Assembly: GCA_964522015.1 (NCBI GenBank)
Contig: CAZFST010000006.1
Span: forward strand, 62,001 to 126,000
Length of the DNA: 64,000 nt
Origin: QQWI01 sp964522015
Lineage (GTDB): Bacteria > Bacillota > Clostridia > Peptostreptococcales > Acidaminobacteraceae
Direction: 5' to 3'
In this document: piece by piece, positions 1 through 8,754 of the stretch
Layout: every line of letters starts with the position of its first letter
How positions within the stretch are numbered: position 1 is the first letter of the stretch
Notes under the pieces: generated by a model
Database searches by the model: none
What the model was told of the DNA's origin: nothing
The model's input: only the letters and a program-made list of their open reading frames with translations
Translations under genes and position numbers: made by a program

Positions 1-231
1 GAGCTAACCCTGAGAGAATTTGAATTACTAAAGTTCTTAGCGTCTCATGAAAATCAAATTTTCACACGTGAACAGCTTTTAAAAGATGTATGGGGTTACG
101 AATACTTCGGTGATATTCGTACTGTTGATGTAACTGTTAGACGTCTAAGAGAAAAGATTGAAGATGATTCGTCAAATGCGCAGTATATTATCACTAAACG
201 TGGCGTTGGTTATTATTTTAGGAGGACTTAG
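1..231 (+). CDS. walR: Response regulator WalR, C-terminal part (cut by window edge)
   Basis: The open frame from base 1 gives about 76 residues of an OmpR/PhoB winged-helix effector domain: T-L-R-E-F-E-L-L, the R-T-V-D-V-T-V-R-R-L-R-E-K-I recognition-helix region, and the typical end T-K-R-G-V-G-Y-Y-F. The receiver domain lies outside the window. The kinase that follows three bases after the stop has WalK architecture and is followed by walH, walI and walJ, so this is WalR (YycF/VicR), the DNA-binding output of the essential cell-wall two-component system. The AGGAGG for walK overlaps the last codons, implying translational coupling. Identity is by domain plus synteny; an OmpR-family paralogue is the only real alternative. 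Confidence 0.93.
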   Translation, partial: ELTLREFELLKFLASHENQIFTREQLLKDVWGYEYFGDIRTVDVTVRRLREKIEDDSSNAQYIITKRGVGYYFRRT

Positions 232-234
232 TCC

Positions 235-2013
235 ATGTTCAAGAGCATACGGTGGAAATTCATTCTTATTTTCATCTTATTAGTGCTCATTGCGATTGTC
301 ATTTCAGGTGTTTTTATCATCAATTTTGTTGATCAGTATAGTAAAAAAGATGTGGAGGCAAAGTTGGATGGCATATCTGAGTTAATGCTGACCAACCTTG
401 AATCATATGAAAACTTAAGTGAAAGCAAATCAGAGGTTTCTTCTTTAGTCGCCAGCCATAAAGGGTTGGGACTCAAAGTAGAAATTTTTGTGGTTAACCA
501 CATAGGCACTCGTATAATCGCGACAAGCACGAAGAATAACGATAGAAAAGCAGAAGAAGTTTTGGATTTACATTTGCTTACAGCAGGCTTAAAGCAAGAG
601 ACAAAATTAAATACGATTACGATACCTCTTGATAGTGGTCCAATTAGAGCCATGGACAAGGTTTACCCGATTATTAATAGTAATGGATTACAAGGTCTTT
701 TATATTTGCGTTACGATTTAAATGAGAGCGATGAACTAATTCATTGGATAAAGATTTTCATTTTACAGTCAACGGTTATAGCCCTCTCAATTACAATTGT
801 GCTTGGATTTATAATTTCCCGTAGTATTACAGGGCCAATTAATGATGTTACTGATAAAGCTTATAAAATGGCAAGGGGCGATTTTGATCAGTATGTTGAA
901 GTCAAATCGGATGATGAGATTGGCAAACTGGCTGAAATGTTTAATCATTTAACAAGAAAATTAAAATTATCAATGAATGAGATTTCTAGAGAGAAAAACA
1001 AGCTTGAAGCAATTGTCAATAACATGGCAGATGGTTTAATAGCGGTTACAAAATCCCATGAAGTGCTTCATATTAATCCTATGGCATTAGCAATTTTGAA
1101 TACTCACGCCATTAATATCACTAAAGATTACGAAACGTTGTGTGATTTTTTACCCGAGTCTTTGAGTTTTAATAATTTGGTGACAAATCACCCAAGTTGG
1201 TCTGGGTCTGAAATGATGCAGTTACAAGATACAACTTATCGCGTGAGAATAGAGCCGTTTTTTAACGAGATAGGTGAAAAAGAAGGCTTTATTCTTGTTT
1301 TTCAAGATATAACGGAACATGAGCGACTTGAATCCATGCGAAAGGAATTTGTGGCTAATGTCTCACATGAACTGAAGACTCCTTTGACTAGTATAAAAAG
1401 TTATACGGAGACACTTTTAAATGGTGCTGCTGAGGATGTTGAAATTAGAGATCAATTTTTGCAAGTGATTGAAGCGGAAGCTGACCGAATGAGTCGGTTG
1501 GTAAGGGACCTCTTGCAACTTTCAAATTATGATGCAAATCGTTTCGATTTTAAGTTTGTTGAGCATGACTGGGTATTACTGATGGAGTTAGTGCTGAAAA
1601 AAATGGACTTTCAAATAAAAGAAAAGCGCCATGATGTTAAACTAATAAGTGATTCCAAGGCATTACGCTCATCATTTGATTATGATCGCATGGAGCAAGT
1701 GGTTGTAAATTTGGTTTCAAATGCTGTTAAATATACACCTGATGGCGGAAGAATAAGACTTTTTTTAACTGAAGACAGCACTTCTTGTACCCTGAAAGTA
1801 ATGGACACAGGGGATGGTATTGATCAAGAGCATTTGCATCAGTTATTTGATCGTTTTTATCGTGTAGATAAAGCGAGATCCCGGGATCAAGGTGGAACAG
1901 GTTTAGGACTAGCGATAGCAAAGGAAATTATTGAAAGGCATTCTGGTCATATTTCTATTGATAGTGAAGTCGGAAAAGGCACTACGGTAACGATGACAAT
2001 TCCGAAACTGTAA
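235..2013 (+). CDS. walK: Sensor histidine kinase WalK
   Basis: A 592-residue membrane kinase of the cell-wall homeostasis system. Order of parts: TM1 (about 8-30), an extracytoplasmic sensor region (about 35-165), TM2 (about 172-193), HAMP (about 195-245), PAS (about 255-360) and the HisKA dimerisation helix with F-V-A-N-V-S-H-E-L-K-T-P (phospho-acceptor H378). The HATPase domain follows, with the N box (N-L-V-S-N-A-V-K-Y), G1 (D-T-G-D-G-I) and G2 (G-T-G-L-G-L-A). Length and order match Firmicutes WalK. GGAGG at 221-225 sits 9 nt before the ATG, inside the end of walR. Downstream walH and walI encode its known membrane modulators. High confidence. Confidence 0.96.
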   Translation: MFKSIRWKFILIFILLVLIAIVISGVFIINFVDQYSKKDVEAKLDGISELMLTNLESYENLSESKSEVSSLVASHKGLGLKVEIFVVNHIGTRIIATSTKNNDRKAEEVLDLHLLTAGLKQETKLNTITIPLDSGPIRAMDKVYPIINSNGLQGLLYLRYDLNESDELIHWIKIFILQSTVIALSITIVLGFIISRSITGPINDVTDKAYKMARGDFDQYVEVKSDDEIGKLAEMFNHLTRKLKLSMNEISREKNKLEAIVNNMADGLIAVTKSHEVLHINPMALAILNTHAINITKDYETLCDFLPESLSFNNLVTNHPSWSGSEMMQLQDTTYRVRIEPFFNEIGEKEGFILVFQDITEHERLESMRKEFVANVSHELKTPLTSIKSYTETLLNGAAEDVEIRDQFLQVIEAEADRMSRLVRDLLQLSNYDANRFDFKFVEHDWVLLMELVLKKMDFQIKEKRHDVKLISDSKALRSSFDYDRMEQVVVNLVSNAVKYTPDGGRIRLFLTEDSTSCTLKVMDTGDGIDQEHLHQLFDRFYRVDKARSRDQGGTGLGLAIAKEIIERHSGHISIDSEVGKGTTVTMTIPKL

Positions 2014-2030
2014 AGGCACTTTAATTACTG

Positions 2031-2063
2031 TGTAACTTACCTGTAATAGTAGTAGCGTATAAT
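2031..2063 (+). promoter_or_regulatory. WalR box (TGTAAC-N5-TGTAAT) with a TATAAT -10 element
   Basis: Two hexamers, TGTAAC (2031-2036) and TGTAAT (2042-2047), lie five bases apart, matching the known WalR direct-repeat consensus TGTWAH-N5-TGTWAH at every position. A perfect TATAAT follows at 2058-2063. No good -35 is seen, and the box occupies its place, as expected at an activated promoter. It lies between walK and the secreted-protein gene at 2119, so WalR probably controls the downstream walHI-J segment separately from walRK. The match is seen; the regulation is inferred. Confidence 0.75.
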
Positions 2064-2118
2064 AGGATTACCTAGATAGTAGGTGTGCAGTAAAATCAAT
2101 TTTGTGGGAGGTTTGAGT

Positions 2119-2973
2119 ATGTCCAAACGACTGATATTAATGTTTGTGATCATGACTTTGTGTTTAGTCACAACAGTCTTTGCGGCAGAGTCAAATAATG
2201 CGCAAGTATCTCCGTATGAGATTATCTCTCCGAAGATTAATGCAAATGGCGATGTGATTAAAGAACAACACTTACTGATTTCATTGCGATTAAATCAAGC
2301 AATGGATGCAGTTGTGACTTTAACACTACTTGACGAACCCAAAGTTGTCGTAGCTTCTACAGAAGCCGCTAAAAAGCTGAGACAAATTGCGAGTCAAGCA
2401 CCATCGCATCAAACATTTGCAGCAAACGAAGCTGGAAGTGCGAACTTGGATCCAATTGCAACTGTGTCTCGTAAGGATGTTCTTGCTGATGAATCAACCC
2501 GTGATGTTGTACAAGCTGCTTATTCTGATGCTGGGGTGTCTCTCCAAGAGGCCCACGACGCTTATCAAGTCGCTTATGCTGTTGCGCGAAAAAAAGTGGA
2601 TGCTGAGCGTTTAGATAAGCTTATCTACCAACGGAAATTGATTCAGAGTAACCTCAAGAGTCTTCATTATGCGAGACAAGAATACGTTAAAAGTGCTGAG
2701 ATCTATACACAGATTCGCAACAAGTATGAGTTGCTTTATCGTGTGAAAGTGGTTGATAAGACCCCAATTACATTACAAGGCGCATTGCCAATATTCAATT
2801 TAACGGTTAAGGATATTCAAACAGGGAAATACGAACTTGTTGTTGAAGATCAAGACACAGGTAAGCGCATTGGTGAACGTGTCGTTTTCGTTATTAAGCA
2901 TCAAGAAAAGGCTGCAGAAGAAATGATTGAGCGTGTTAAAGATCAAATGATCGACATCTGGAAAACCAACTAA
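2119..2973 (+). CDS. Secreted protein of unknown function in the wal operon
   Basis: This 284-residue protein starts at ATG 2119, 6 nt after GGAGGT; an upstream GTG at 2083 has no ribosome site. It has a Sec signal peptide (M-S-K-R-L-I-L-M-F..., cleavage near T-V-F-A-A-E at about residue 23). The middle (about 130-200) is rich in charged and Ala/Gln residues and is likely helical or coiled-coil. The C-terminal part (about 210-262) looks beta-rich, with I-F-N-L-T-V-K-D-I-Q-T-G-K-Y-E-L-V-V-E-D, like a small surface beta-sandwich. It sits between walK and walH, behind a WalR box and 12 nt before walH, so it is probably co-transcribed and extracytoplasmic. I do not recognise the family; a role in envelope sensing is only inferred from position. 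Confidence 0.8.
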   Translation: MSKRLILMFVIMTLCLVTTVFAAESNNAQVSPYEIISPKINANGDVIKEQHLLISLRLNQAMDAVVTLTLLDEPKVVVASTEAAKKLRQIASQAPSHQTFAANEAGSANLDPIATVSRKDVLADESTRDVVQAAYSDAGVSLQEAHDAYQVAYAVARKKVDAERLDKLIYQRKLIQSNLKSLHYARQEYVKSAEIYTQIRNKYELLYRVKVVDKTPITLQGALPIFNLTVKDIQTGKYELVVEDQDTGKRIGERVVFVIKHQEKAAEEMIERVKDQMIDIWKTN

Positions 2974-2985
2974 GCGGAGGATTCC

Positions 2986-4428
2986 ATGTCAAAAGAGGCC
3001 ATTAAATCCTTATTACTTCTTATGCTATGCGGTTTAGCGGGTGTCTTATTAAGAGGTCTCTGGGTGAATGACTTAACAGTCATGAAAAATGTCGATACGG
3101 TTTCTGTCGTTCAATCCAAAGAGGACGTTGCTGAATTACTAGCGCCTAAAGCGATTAATGTTAGCTTTGGCGGTGGTAATAGGACAACGTTTTTTTTTGA
3201 TAAGGACCGTATTTTCAACACCTATAAGCCTGCTTTAAAAGAAGCTTTAATAGCAATAGATATGGCGTCGGAAATTAATTCTGACGTCTATTTTCGCATG
3301 CGTCTCAATAAGTCACTTGAGTTCGTCTTACCTTCTCCATTAGCCCGTACAGAGATATTGACTCTACTGGATAATGAAGTACACTCTATAACAAAAGAGC
3401 CACTAAAGATAAAAAGCATATTATTCGTTAGTCGCGAAACAAAACGGTTTTACGTCAGTACTGGTGATCAGTATTATGAGTTAACGGTGAAGAACGAGTT
3501 GATTGATTGCATAGATATAGTTGATGCACTAATGGCGGATAAGACCCTGCCAATATACGAAAGCATTACTAGTCTTTTTGGACTTGATACTTTAAAAGCC
3601 GAACAAAATAATCAGCCGATTAATGACGTACTTGTACCAAAGTTTTCAATGCCATTAATCGCTCCCATAAAAATCAATAAAGAATTAAACGCAAATCAAG
3701 TCGAAGAAATCAGAACACTTGCCAAAAACGTCTTTGGTTCAAGATTAAACTTTGTACAGGAAGCACTGGATGTTAATCAAGGTTTAATATTACTATATGG
3801 CTATGGTGATCGAGCATTAAGAGTTTCACAAGATGGTATACTTGAATATACCGAACGCATAGATGACCAAAATAAGTATGAAAGAAATTTTTTGAAGAGT
3901 ATTAATGTGGCACTAAATAAAATTAATCAGTTAGGTGGACAAATTGACCAACTTTTTTTAGCGAATTCCGAGCCCATTGAAAAAGGAGAATCTAAAGGGT
4001 ACAGATTTACTTTTAATTATCGAATCGGTGATTATCAAGTGGTCAGTGGGAATAATGTCTCCAGTGTGATGGTTGAAGTGTATGGGGATAAAGTATTCTT
4101 ATTAAAGAGGAATATTGTTCATTTCCAGACGATTTTGTCAATGTCAACTGAACAAACCAATATGGCACTTGATGACCAGCAATTCTTTAAAATGTTTAAC
4201 AGTCATTATGATGCTATTTATAACCGCTATTTAGAAGTCAATAAGATTAAACCAGATTCAATGACAAAAGCTGCAGTTTTTGAACAGCTTGTTTACAGTA
4301 TCAGCGATATGCATATTGTTTATTTTATTGGTGATGATGGTGTACTATCGCCAGCGCTATCACTGACAGTTGATGGGGAAATGTACTATATCGATTTTTA
4401 TACGAATAATTTAATTAATTTTAAATGA
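2986..4428 (+). CDS. walH: WalK modulator WalH (YycH)
   Basis: This 480-residue protein has one N-terminal membrane anchor (about 5-25) and a large extracytoplasmic part, the topology of YycH. In Bacillus and Staphylococcus, YycH and YycI contact WalK and tune its activity. Position after walK and directly before a YycI-like gene supports the call, as do the repeated N-K-I-N-x-L-G-G and the C-terminal S-L-T-V-D-G-E-M-Y-Y-I-D-F strand region. CGGAGG precedes the ATG by 7-8 nt. The next start is 8 nt after the stop. Sequence conservation of this family is low, so part of the confidence rests on synteny. Confidence 0.87.
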   Translation: MSKEAIKSLLLLMLCGLAGVLLRGLWVNDLTVMKNVDTVSVVQSKEDVAELLAPKAINVSFGGGNRTTFFFDKDRIFNTYKPALKEALIAIDMASEINSDVYFRMRLNKSLEFVLPSPLARTEILTLLDNEVHSITKEPLKIKSILFVSRETKRFYVSTGDQYYELTVKNELIDCIDIVDALMADKTLPIYESITSLFGLDTLKAEQNNQPINDVLVPKFSMPLIAPIKINKELNANQVEEIRTLAKNVFGSRLNFVQEALDVNQGLILLYGYGDRALRVSQDGILEYTERIDDQNKYERNFLKSINVALNKINQLGGQIDQLFLANSEPIEKGESKGYRFTFNYRIGDYQVVSGNNVSSVMVEVYGDKVFLLKRNIVHFQTILSMSTEQTNMALDDQQFFKMFNSHYDAIYNRYLEVNKIKPDSMTKAAVFEQLVYSISDMHIVYFIGDDGVLSPALSLTVDGEMYYIDFYTNNLINFK

Positions 4429-4436
4429 GGTGATCT

Positions 4437-5300
4437 ATGGAATGGTCAAAGACTAAAACGATACTGATCATCGCTCTGCTAATTACAAATCTTATCATCG
4501 GTTATTTTGTCTTGCAAGAGTATTGGACATCAAGTCGAGGGGATTACCATGAGCTAGAATCGGATATGGTAGCAATCCTAAAAACAAATCATATTGATGT
4601 GAGTCAATTGCCAAACGAGTTAAAGGGGGAGATGCCCTCGCTTTATGCTGCTTATAATCCCTATAAACTGAATGTACTTGCAGATGAATTGCTTCAAAAG
4701 GATTATAAACAAAGTGCAAATACCTTTCAGGATTCTGACTATGAGCTTTCACTAAAAGATCCATATACCCTAAGTCTTGTCTGGCGTAGACCAGTACATT
4801 TAATGAACAATGGCGAAAGCGAACAATCAAGTAAAGATAAAGAAATAGAAGCGGATAAATTGGTAAGCGCCTGGGTTATGAAACATTTCGGAATTGAGAA
4901 AGATTTTCAACTTGCCAATACGGTTTATACTGATGATGGAATTTTACTGAATTATACACAACTATATGACACTTTTTTTATAGATGACAGTTATATGAGC
5001 GCTTTAGTCAATGGTGATCGCATAATTCGATTTGAACGAAAGTGGTTTAATTTTGAAGTCAGATCTACATCGACCATTAAAATTGCACCCTTTGCAGTTG
5101 CCCTATATCGCTTAATGGATGAAGTCTATGCCGTGCATTCAACAGTTAAATTGATTGAAATGACAGAAGTTAGCCTTGGCTATCGCTTAGAAGGTAGCGC
5201 ATTTAATACAGATATTCAAGCAGGTGAAATATCACCATATTTTAAGTTCAAAGCCACTAATGGTCGAACCTATATGGTAGAAGCTTTGTGGGCAGAATAA
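4437..5300 (+). CDS. walI: WalK modulator WalI (YycI)
   Basis: The 287-residue product begins M-E-W-S-K-T-K-T-I-L-I-I-A-L-L, the usual YycI start: a short cytoplasmic tail with W-x-K-T-K, then one TM helix (about 7-27) and an extracytoplasmic domain. The C-terminal stretch G-Y-R-L-E-G...P-Y-F-K-F...G-R-T-Y-M-V-E-A is typical of the YycI/YycH fold that packs against its partner. GAGGTG lies 5-8 nt before the ATG. It is tightly spaced between walH and walJ, so one transcript is likely. It acts at the membrane with WalH on WalK. Confidence 0.89.
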   Translation: MEWSKTKTILIIALLITNLIIGYFVLQEYWTSSRGDYHELESDMVAILKTNHIDVSQLPNELKGEMPSLYAAYNPYKLNVLADELLQKDYKQSANTFQDSDYELSLKDPYTLSLVWRRPVHLMNNGESEQSSKDKEIEADKLVSAWVMKHFGIEKDFQLANTVYTDDGILLNYTQLYDTFFIDDSYMSALVNGDRIIRFERKWFNFEVRSTSTIKIAPFAVALYRLMDEVYAVHSTVKLIEMTEVSLGYRLEGSAFNTDIQAGEISPYFKFKATNGRTYMVEALWAE

Positions 5301-5321
5301 GACATAGAAGGGGTACAGGTT

Positions 5322-6137
5322 ATGGGACTTGAATTTTGTTCACTGGCAAGTGGCAGTAGTGGTAACTGTCAATACATTCGTAGTCGCAAGGCTAAGATAC
5401 TCTTAGATGCAGGTCTAAGTGGCAAATATATCATTAATGGACTAGATCACCTTGATGTGATGGGGGATGACTTAGATGGGGTTTTAATAACCCATGAACA
5501 CAGCGACCATATAAAAGGCATAGGTGTTATTCACCGTAAGTTTGGTCTTAATATTTATGTTCATGCCCTGACATGGGAAGCCATTAAAGATAAATTGGGA
5601 AAGATAGATTCAAAAAAAATTATACTTTTAAATGACGAATCACCATTTGAGATAAAAGACATTATTATACAGCCACATGCCATATCCCATGACGCTGTAG
5701 CCCCTCTAGGTTATAGCTTTATGACTGACACAGCAAAAATATCAGTGGTCACAGATCTAGGTTGTGTATCAGAAGCCCTGCTAAATGGCATTAAGGATAG
5801 CCATTTGCTGATGTTAGAGGCAAATCATAATGTTGAGATGCTTATGACTGGTTCTTATCCTTATCCGCTTAAACGGCGAGTGGCAAGCGATTATGGTCAT
5901 CTGTCAAATGAGGATTGTGCGAGAACAGTGATCGAGGGAATTAAAAATGGCAGAGTAGGCAGTGTCCTTTTAGGACATTTATCACGAGAGAATAACACCC
6001 CTGACCTGGCTTATGAAACCGTTAAAAGTATGATGAGTGAAGAGGGTATGATTGTGGGTGAGGATGTTCAGTTGGAGCTGACTTACAGGGACCGTATGGG
6101 CACCTGCTTTCAAGTGGGCCGCTCAGTGAGATATTAG
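5322..6137 (+). CDS. walJ: Metallo-beta-lactamase-fold exonuclease WalJ (YycJ)
   Basis: A 271-residue cytoplasmic MBL-fold protein. The dinuclear metal motif T-H-E-H-S-D-H is at residues 57-63 (H58, H60, D62, H63); further ligands are in P-H-A-I-S-H-D and L-E-A-N-H, and the late histidine is in G-H-L-S-R-E-N. The start L-E-F-C-S-L-A-S-G-S-S-G-N-C is the family signature. WalJ/YycJ members act as DNA nucleases implicated in mismatch repair and are near-invariant wal-operon members; the substrate here is inferred from family. AGGGG precedes the ATG by 7 nt. Confidence 0.93.
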   Translation: MGLEFCSLASGSSGNCQYIRSRKAKILLDAGLSGKYIINGLDHLDVMGDDLDGVLITHEHSDHIKGIGVIHRKFGLNIYVHALTWEAIKDKLGKIDSKKIILLNDESPFEIKDIIIQPHAISHDAVAPLGYSFMTDTAKISVVTDLGCVSEALLNGIKDSHLLMLEANHNVEMLMTGSYPYPLKRRVASDYGHLSNEDCARTVIEGIKNGRVGSVLLGHLSRENNTPDLAYETVKSMMSEEGMIVGEDVQLELTYRDRMGTCFQVGRSVRY

Positions 6138-6159
6138 AGGAAAATGGAGATTAACAGCC

Positions 6160-6639
6160 ATGCAAGTCACGATTATATCGGTTGGAAAAATTAAAGAATC
6201 ATTTTATGCCGATGCTATTGGCGAGTATGTGAAACGATTAAGCAAGTACTGCAAATTGACACAAGTTGAAGTGGCTGACGAGAAAGCACCAGAGCAATTA
6301 TCCGACCTACAAATGGAGCAGATCAAGGATAAAGAAGCTGAGCGTATTCTGTCAAAAGTGAAGGAGACCGATTATGTCATAACCCTTGAAATAGAAGGAA
6401 AGTTGTTAACATCGGAAGCCTTTTCAAAACACATTGAGTTATTAGGAATAACCGGAAAATCCAGTGTGACCATGATTATTGGTGGTAGCTTGGGTCTGTC
6501 AACAACCGTTAAAAAGCGCAGCGACTTTGCCTTAAGCTTTAGTCAGATGACATTTCCTCATCAGCTTATGAAGGTCATCTTACTGGAGCAGGTTTATAGG
6601 GCTTTTAGGATAATGAAGAATGAACCCTACCACAAATAA
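6160..6639 (+). CDS. rlmH: 23S rRNA pseudouridine-1915 N3-methyltransferase RlmH
   Basis: A 159-residue SPOUT methyltransferase of exactly the family length. Seen: M-Q-V-T-I-I-S-V-G-K-I-K-E at the N-terminus, the SAM-binding knot I-I-G-G-S-L-G-L-S (about 107-115), F-S-Q-M-T-F-P-H-Q-L, and the conserved end Y-R-A-F-R-I-M-K-N-E-P-Y-H-K. It methylates pseudouridine 1915 in 23S rRNA of the assembled ribosome. It follows walJ by 22 nt, the usual Firmicutes order. A hairpin overlaps its stop codon and probably ends the wal operon. Confidence 0.96.
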   Translation: MQVTIISVGKIKESFYADAIGEYVKRLSKYCKLTQVEVADEKAPEQLSDLQMEQIKDKEAERILSKVKETDYVITLEIEGKLLTSEAFSKHIELLGITGKSSVTMIIGGSLGLSTTVKKRSDFALSFSQMTFPHQLMKVILLEQVYRAFRIMKNEPYHK

Positions 6640-6650
6640 GTGGTTTTTCG
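6629..6650 (+). terminator. Rho-independent terminator overlapping the rlmH stop
   Basis: ACCAC (6629-6633) and GTGGT (6640-6644) form a short stem around AAATAA, followed by a run of T residues. The stem includes the last sense codons and the stop of rlmH. It marks the end of the wal transcript; the stem is short, so termination may be partial. Confidence 0.6.
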
Positions 6651-6724
6651 TTTAGCTTTAGTTATATAAAACTAATACGAAGTAAATTAAATCCTGCAAC
6701 GGTGATTTTTGAGGAGGTTTTATA

Positions 6725-8023
6725 ATGAATCTTTCAAAGTATAGAATCGGAAAGTCTATTTTACTTATCATGTTAGCAATGATAATGATTTTAAGCGGTG
6801 CCTCATTTGCAACGGTTTCAAAATCATCGGTAGCTTCAATACAACCACAAACACTGGAAGTGGAACACTTAAAAGCTTACGCACTCCCCAAAACAGTGGT
6901 TGCAACGATGAAAGATAAAACTCAAAAATCGGTTTCTGTTTTGTGGTCGCCTAGCAAAGTTGATACAAGCAAAATCGGTAATTTTACATACAAAGGATCT
7001 GTAAAAGGTACAACTTTAAAAGCAATCATGACAATCAAAGTGGTACCGGGTATTCTGTCTGTTGAAAAACTAACAGCAACCATTGGTGTGAATGGGGTTG
7101 TCCTTTTACCTCAAAAGGTCAAGGTGATTCTAAAGAATAATAAAACAGAAGAAAGAATTGTGAAATGGTCTTCATCATATGTTGATACGAGTAAAGTTGG
7201 GACTATAATTACATCGGGAACAATCAATGGTTCTAGTTTAATTGTTCAGCACACCTCCAATATTATAAAGAATTTTACTGAAGTTGAAAATCTCAGTGTT
7301 TCACTAAAGGTGAAAGACAGTTTTTCACTTCCAAAGGAAGTCTTCGGAACTGGTAATAAGGGAGAAGTTGGCTATACCCCTGTTCGTTGGTTAGTGGACA
7401 ATCTAAAGATAGATACTTCTGTATCTGGAACATTCAACATACAAGGTCTGGCAATTGGTTATGACCAAAAGGTAAATGCAGTTATTACAATAAAAGCGGT
7501 GATAGAGTCGATTGAAAATAAGAATTTCACTTTATTCGCTAATGATATTTACAGTATACCAAAGGAAGTACCAGTCATGATGAATGATGGATCGACTAAA
7601 TCGATGGCAGTGGTATGGGTCACCCCCCTGCCAAATCTAAAAGTCAGGGGCTCATATGAGATTGTTGGAAATGTAGACGAGTTTCCAACACCAGTGAAGT
7701 ATACTTACAAGGTAAAATCAGATTTCTTTACACTACAGAAATCAATCAATTTCACGCAATGGGGCTATATCCCAATTGTATTTTCAAAAGAACTTAGCAA
7801 AATTCAAGATCCTAGTAAAGTTATCTTGAAAGACAGTGCTGGTGTTCAAATAGTCATTAGTAAACTCGTTGAAGGTGCAACAGATAAGAAATCCCTTCTG
7901 ATTATCCCTTCCAGACCCCTTCAAAAGGGATTAAACTATTCACTCATCATACCAGTAGATGCCATTACATCTGTGAATGGTGATACAAACGATGAAGAAT
8001 TTGTGTTTAATCTAAACTATTAA
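6725..8023 (+). CDS. Secreted protein with four Ig-like (Big_4) repeats and an SbsA-like end
   Basis: A 432-residue exported protein with a signal peptide at residues 1-30 (K-S-I-L-L-I-M-L-A-M-I-M-I-L-S-G-A-S-F-A). Four repeats share the pattern of a W-x-x-x-x-V/L-D-T-S-x-x-G strand pair, with V-L-W-S-P-S-K-V-D-T-S, V-K-W-S-S-S-Y-V-D-T-S, V-R-W-L-V-D-N-L-K-I-D-T and V-V-W-V-T-P-L-P-N. This is the Big_4 Ig-like family of surface proteins. The last about 100 residues (I-P-I-V-F-S-K-E-L...P-L-Q-K-G-L-N-Y-S-L-I-I-P) resemble the Ig-like SbsA/Big_5 domain. No LPXTG or SLH anchor is visible. AGGAGG lies 5 nt before the ATG. Likely a cell-surface or matrix protein; ligand unknown. Confidence 0.85.
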   Translation: MNLSKYRIGKSILLIMLAMIMILSGASFATVSKSSVASIQPQTLEVEHLKAYALPKTVVATMKDKTQKSVSVLWSPSKVDTSKIGNFTYKGSVKGTTLKAIMTIKVVPGILSVEKLTATIGVNGVVLLPQKVKVILKNNKTEERIVKWSSSYVDTSKVGTIITSGTINGSSLIVQHTSNIIKNFTEVENLSVSLKVKDSFSLPKEVFGTGNKGEVGYTPVRWLVDNLKIDTSVSGTFNIQGLAIGYDQKVNAVITIKAVIESIENKNFTLFANDIYSIPKEVPVMMNDGSTKSMAVVWVTPLPNLKVRGSYEIVGNVDEFPTPVKYTYKVKSDFFTLQKSINFTQWGYIPIVFSKELSKIQDPSKVILKDSAGVQIVISKLVEGATDKKSLLIIPSRPLQKGLNYSLIIPVDAITSVNGDTNDEEFVFNLNY

Positions 8024-8032
8024 TGGTGAGGC

Positions 8033-8635
8033 ATGATGAAAACAGATGACAATATGCCCAACATTGTTCTACAGGAGAAAGACATTTATAAAGCCATCTT
8101 TGAAAGTGCCTATCAACTGATGAATGAATCTGTCATCGAAGGCAATTGTGGTGAGCTATGTGGCTTTCACTGCTGTAGGCATAGTGATCCTGGTGGTGAG
8201 AAACTGGGCATGTATTTGCTACCCCTTGAGTTTGAATACATCCAAAGTGACGTCGTGAAAGATTTTACGGTCCATAGAAGCGTTTTTTACGATATGCCTC
8301 CTAAGATCAAACAGATGTATTATATTTACTGCAATGAAGAACAAGGTTGCTTTAGGGATTTTAGGCCGATTCAGTGTCGTACGTACCCCTTTGAGCCCCA
8401 TATAGAAAATGGTCAATTATCACTGGTCATTGAAAAAGAGCAAATCCATGGGTGTCCATTATTAGAGATGACAGACCAGTGGCGTCAGTCATTTATTGAT
8501 GGCATTTATATGGGGTGGCAAGAATTAATAAAAATCCCGATAATCAAGTATTATGTTGTCTACTTTTCCAATGAAAGACTAGAGCAAGATAATATTTTGA
8601 AGCGCTATCAAATGGACAGCTGGAATGAGAAGTAA
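8033..8635 (+). CDS. YkgJ-type Cys-cluster (putative Zn/Fe-binding) protein
   Basis: A 200-residue soluble protein with the Cys-rich core of the YkgJ (CxxCxxxCC) family: C-G-E-L-C-G-F-H-C-C near residue 40 and a second group C-N-E-E-Q-G-C...I-Q-C-R-T-Y-P-F-E-P (about 99-121). Family members bind a metal or Fe-S centre and have no firmly assigned reaction; some are linked to protein modification. It starts 9 nt after the Ig-like gene, with GGTGAGG in the gap, so the two may be co-transcribed. Function is unknown beyond the metal-binding signature. Confidence 0.8.
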   Translation: MMKTDDNMPNIVLQEKDIYKAIFESAYQLMNESVIEGNCGELCGFHCCRHSDPGGEKLGMYLLPLEFEYIQSDVVKDFTVHRSVFYDMPPKIKQMYYIYCNEEQGCFRDFRPIQCRTYPFEPHIENGQLSLVIEKEQIHGCPLLEMTDQWRQSFIDGIYMGWQELIKIPIIKYYVVYFSNERLEQDNILKRYQMDSWNEK

Positions 8636-8754
8636 AAAGAATGGACAGCTGAGAATAAGCAGTCAGAAAAAAAGCGTCAAGATTCAAGAGTTGGGTAAAT
8701 AACAGTTAACATAGCAACAGAGTCCATCGCATTAGTGATTTGAAAGGAAATAAA

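Noticed and set aside
8610..8665. Direct repeat ATGGACAGCTG around the end of the YkgJ-type gene
   Set aside because: A single imperfect duplication of about 30 bp with no clear function; mentioned only in the neighbouring entry.
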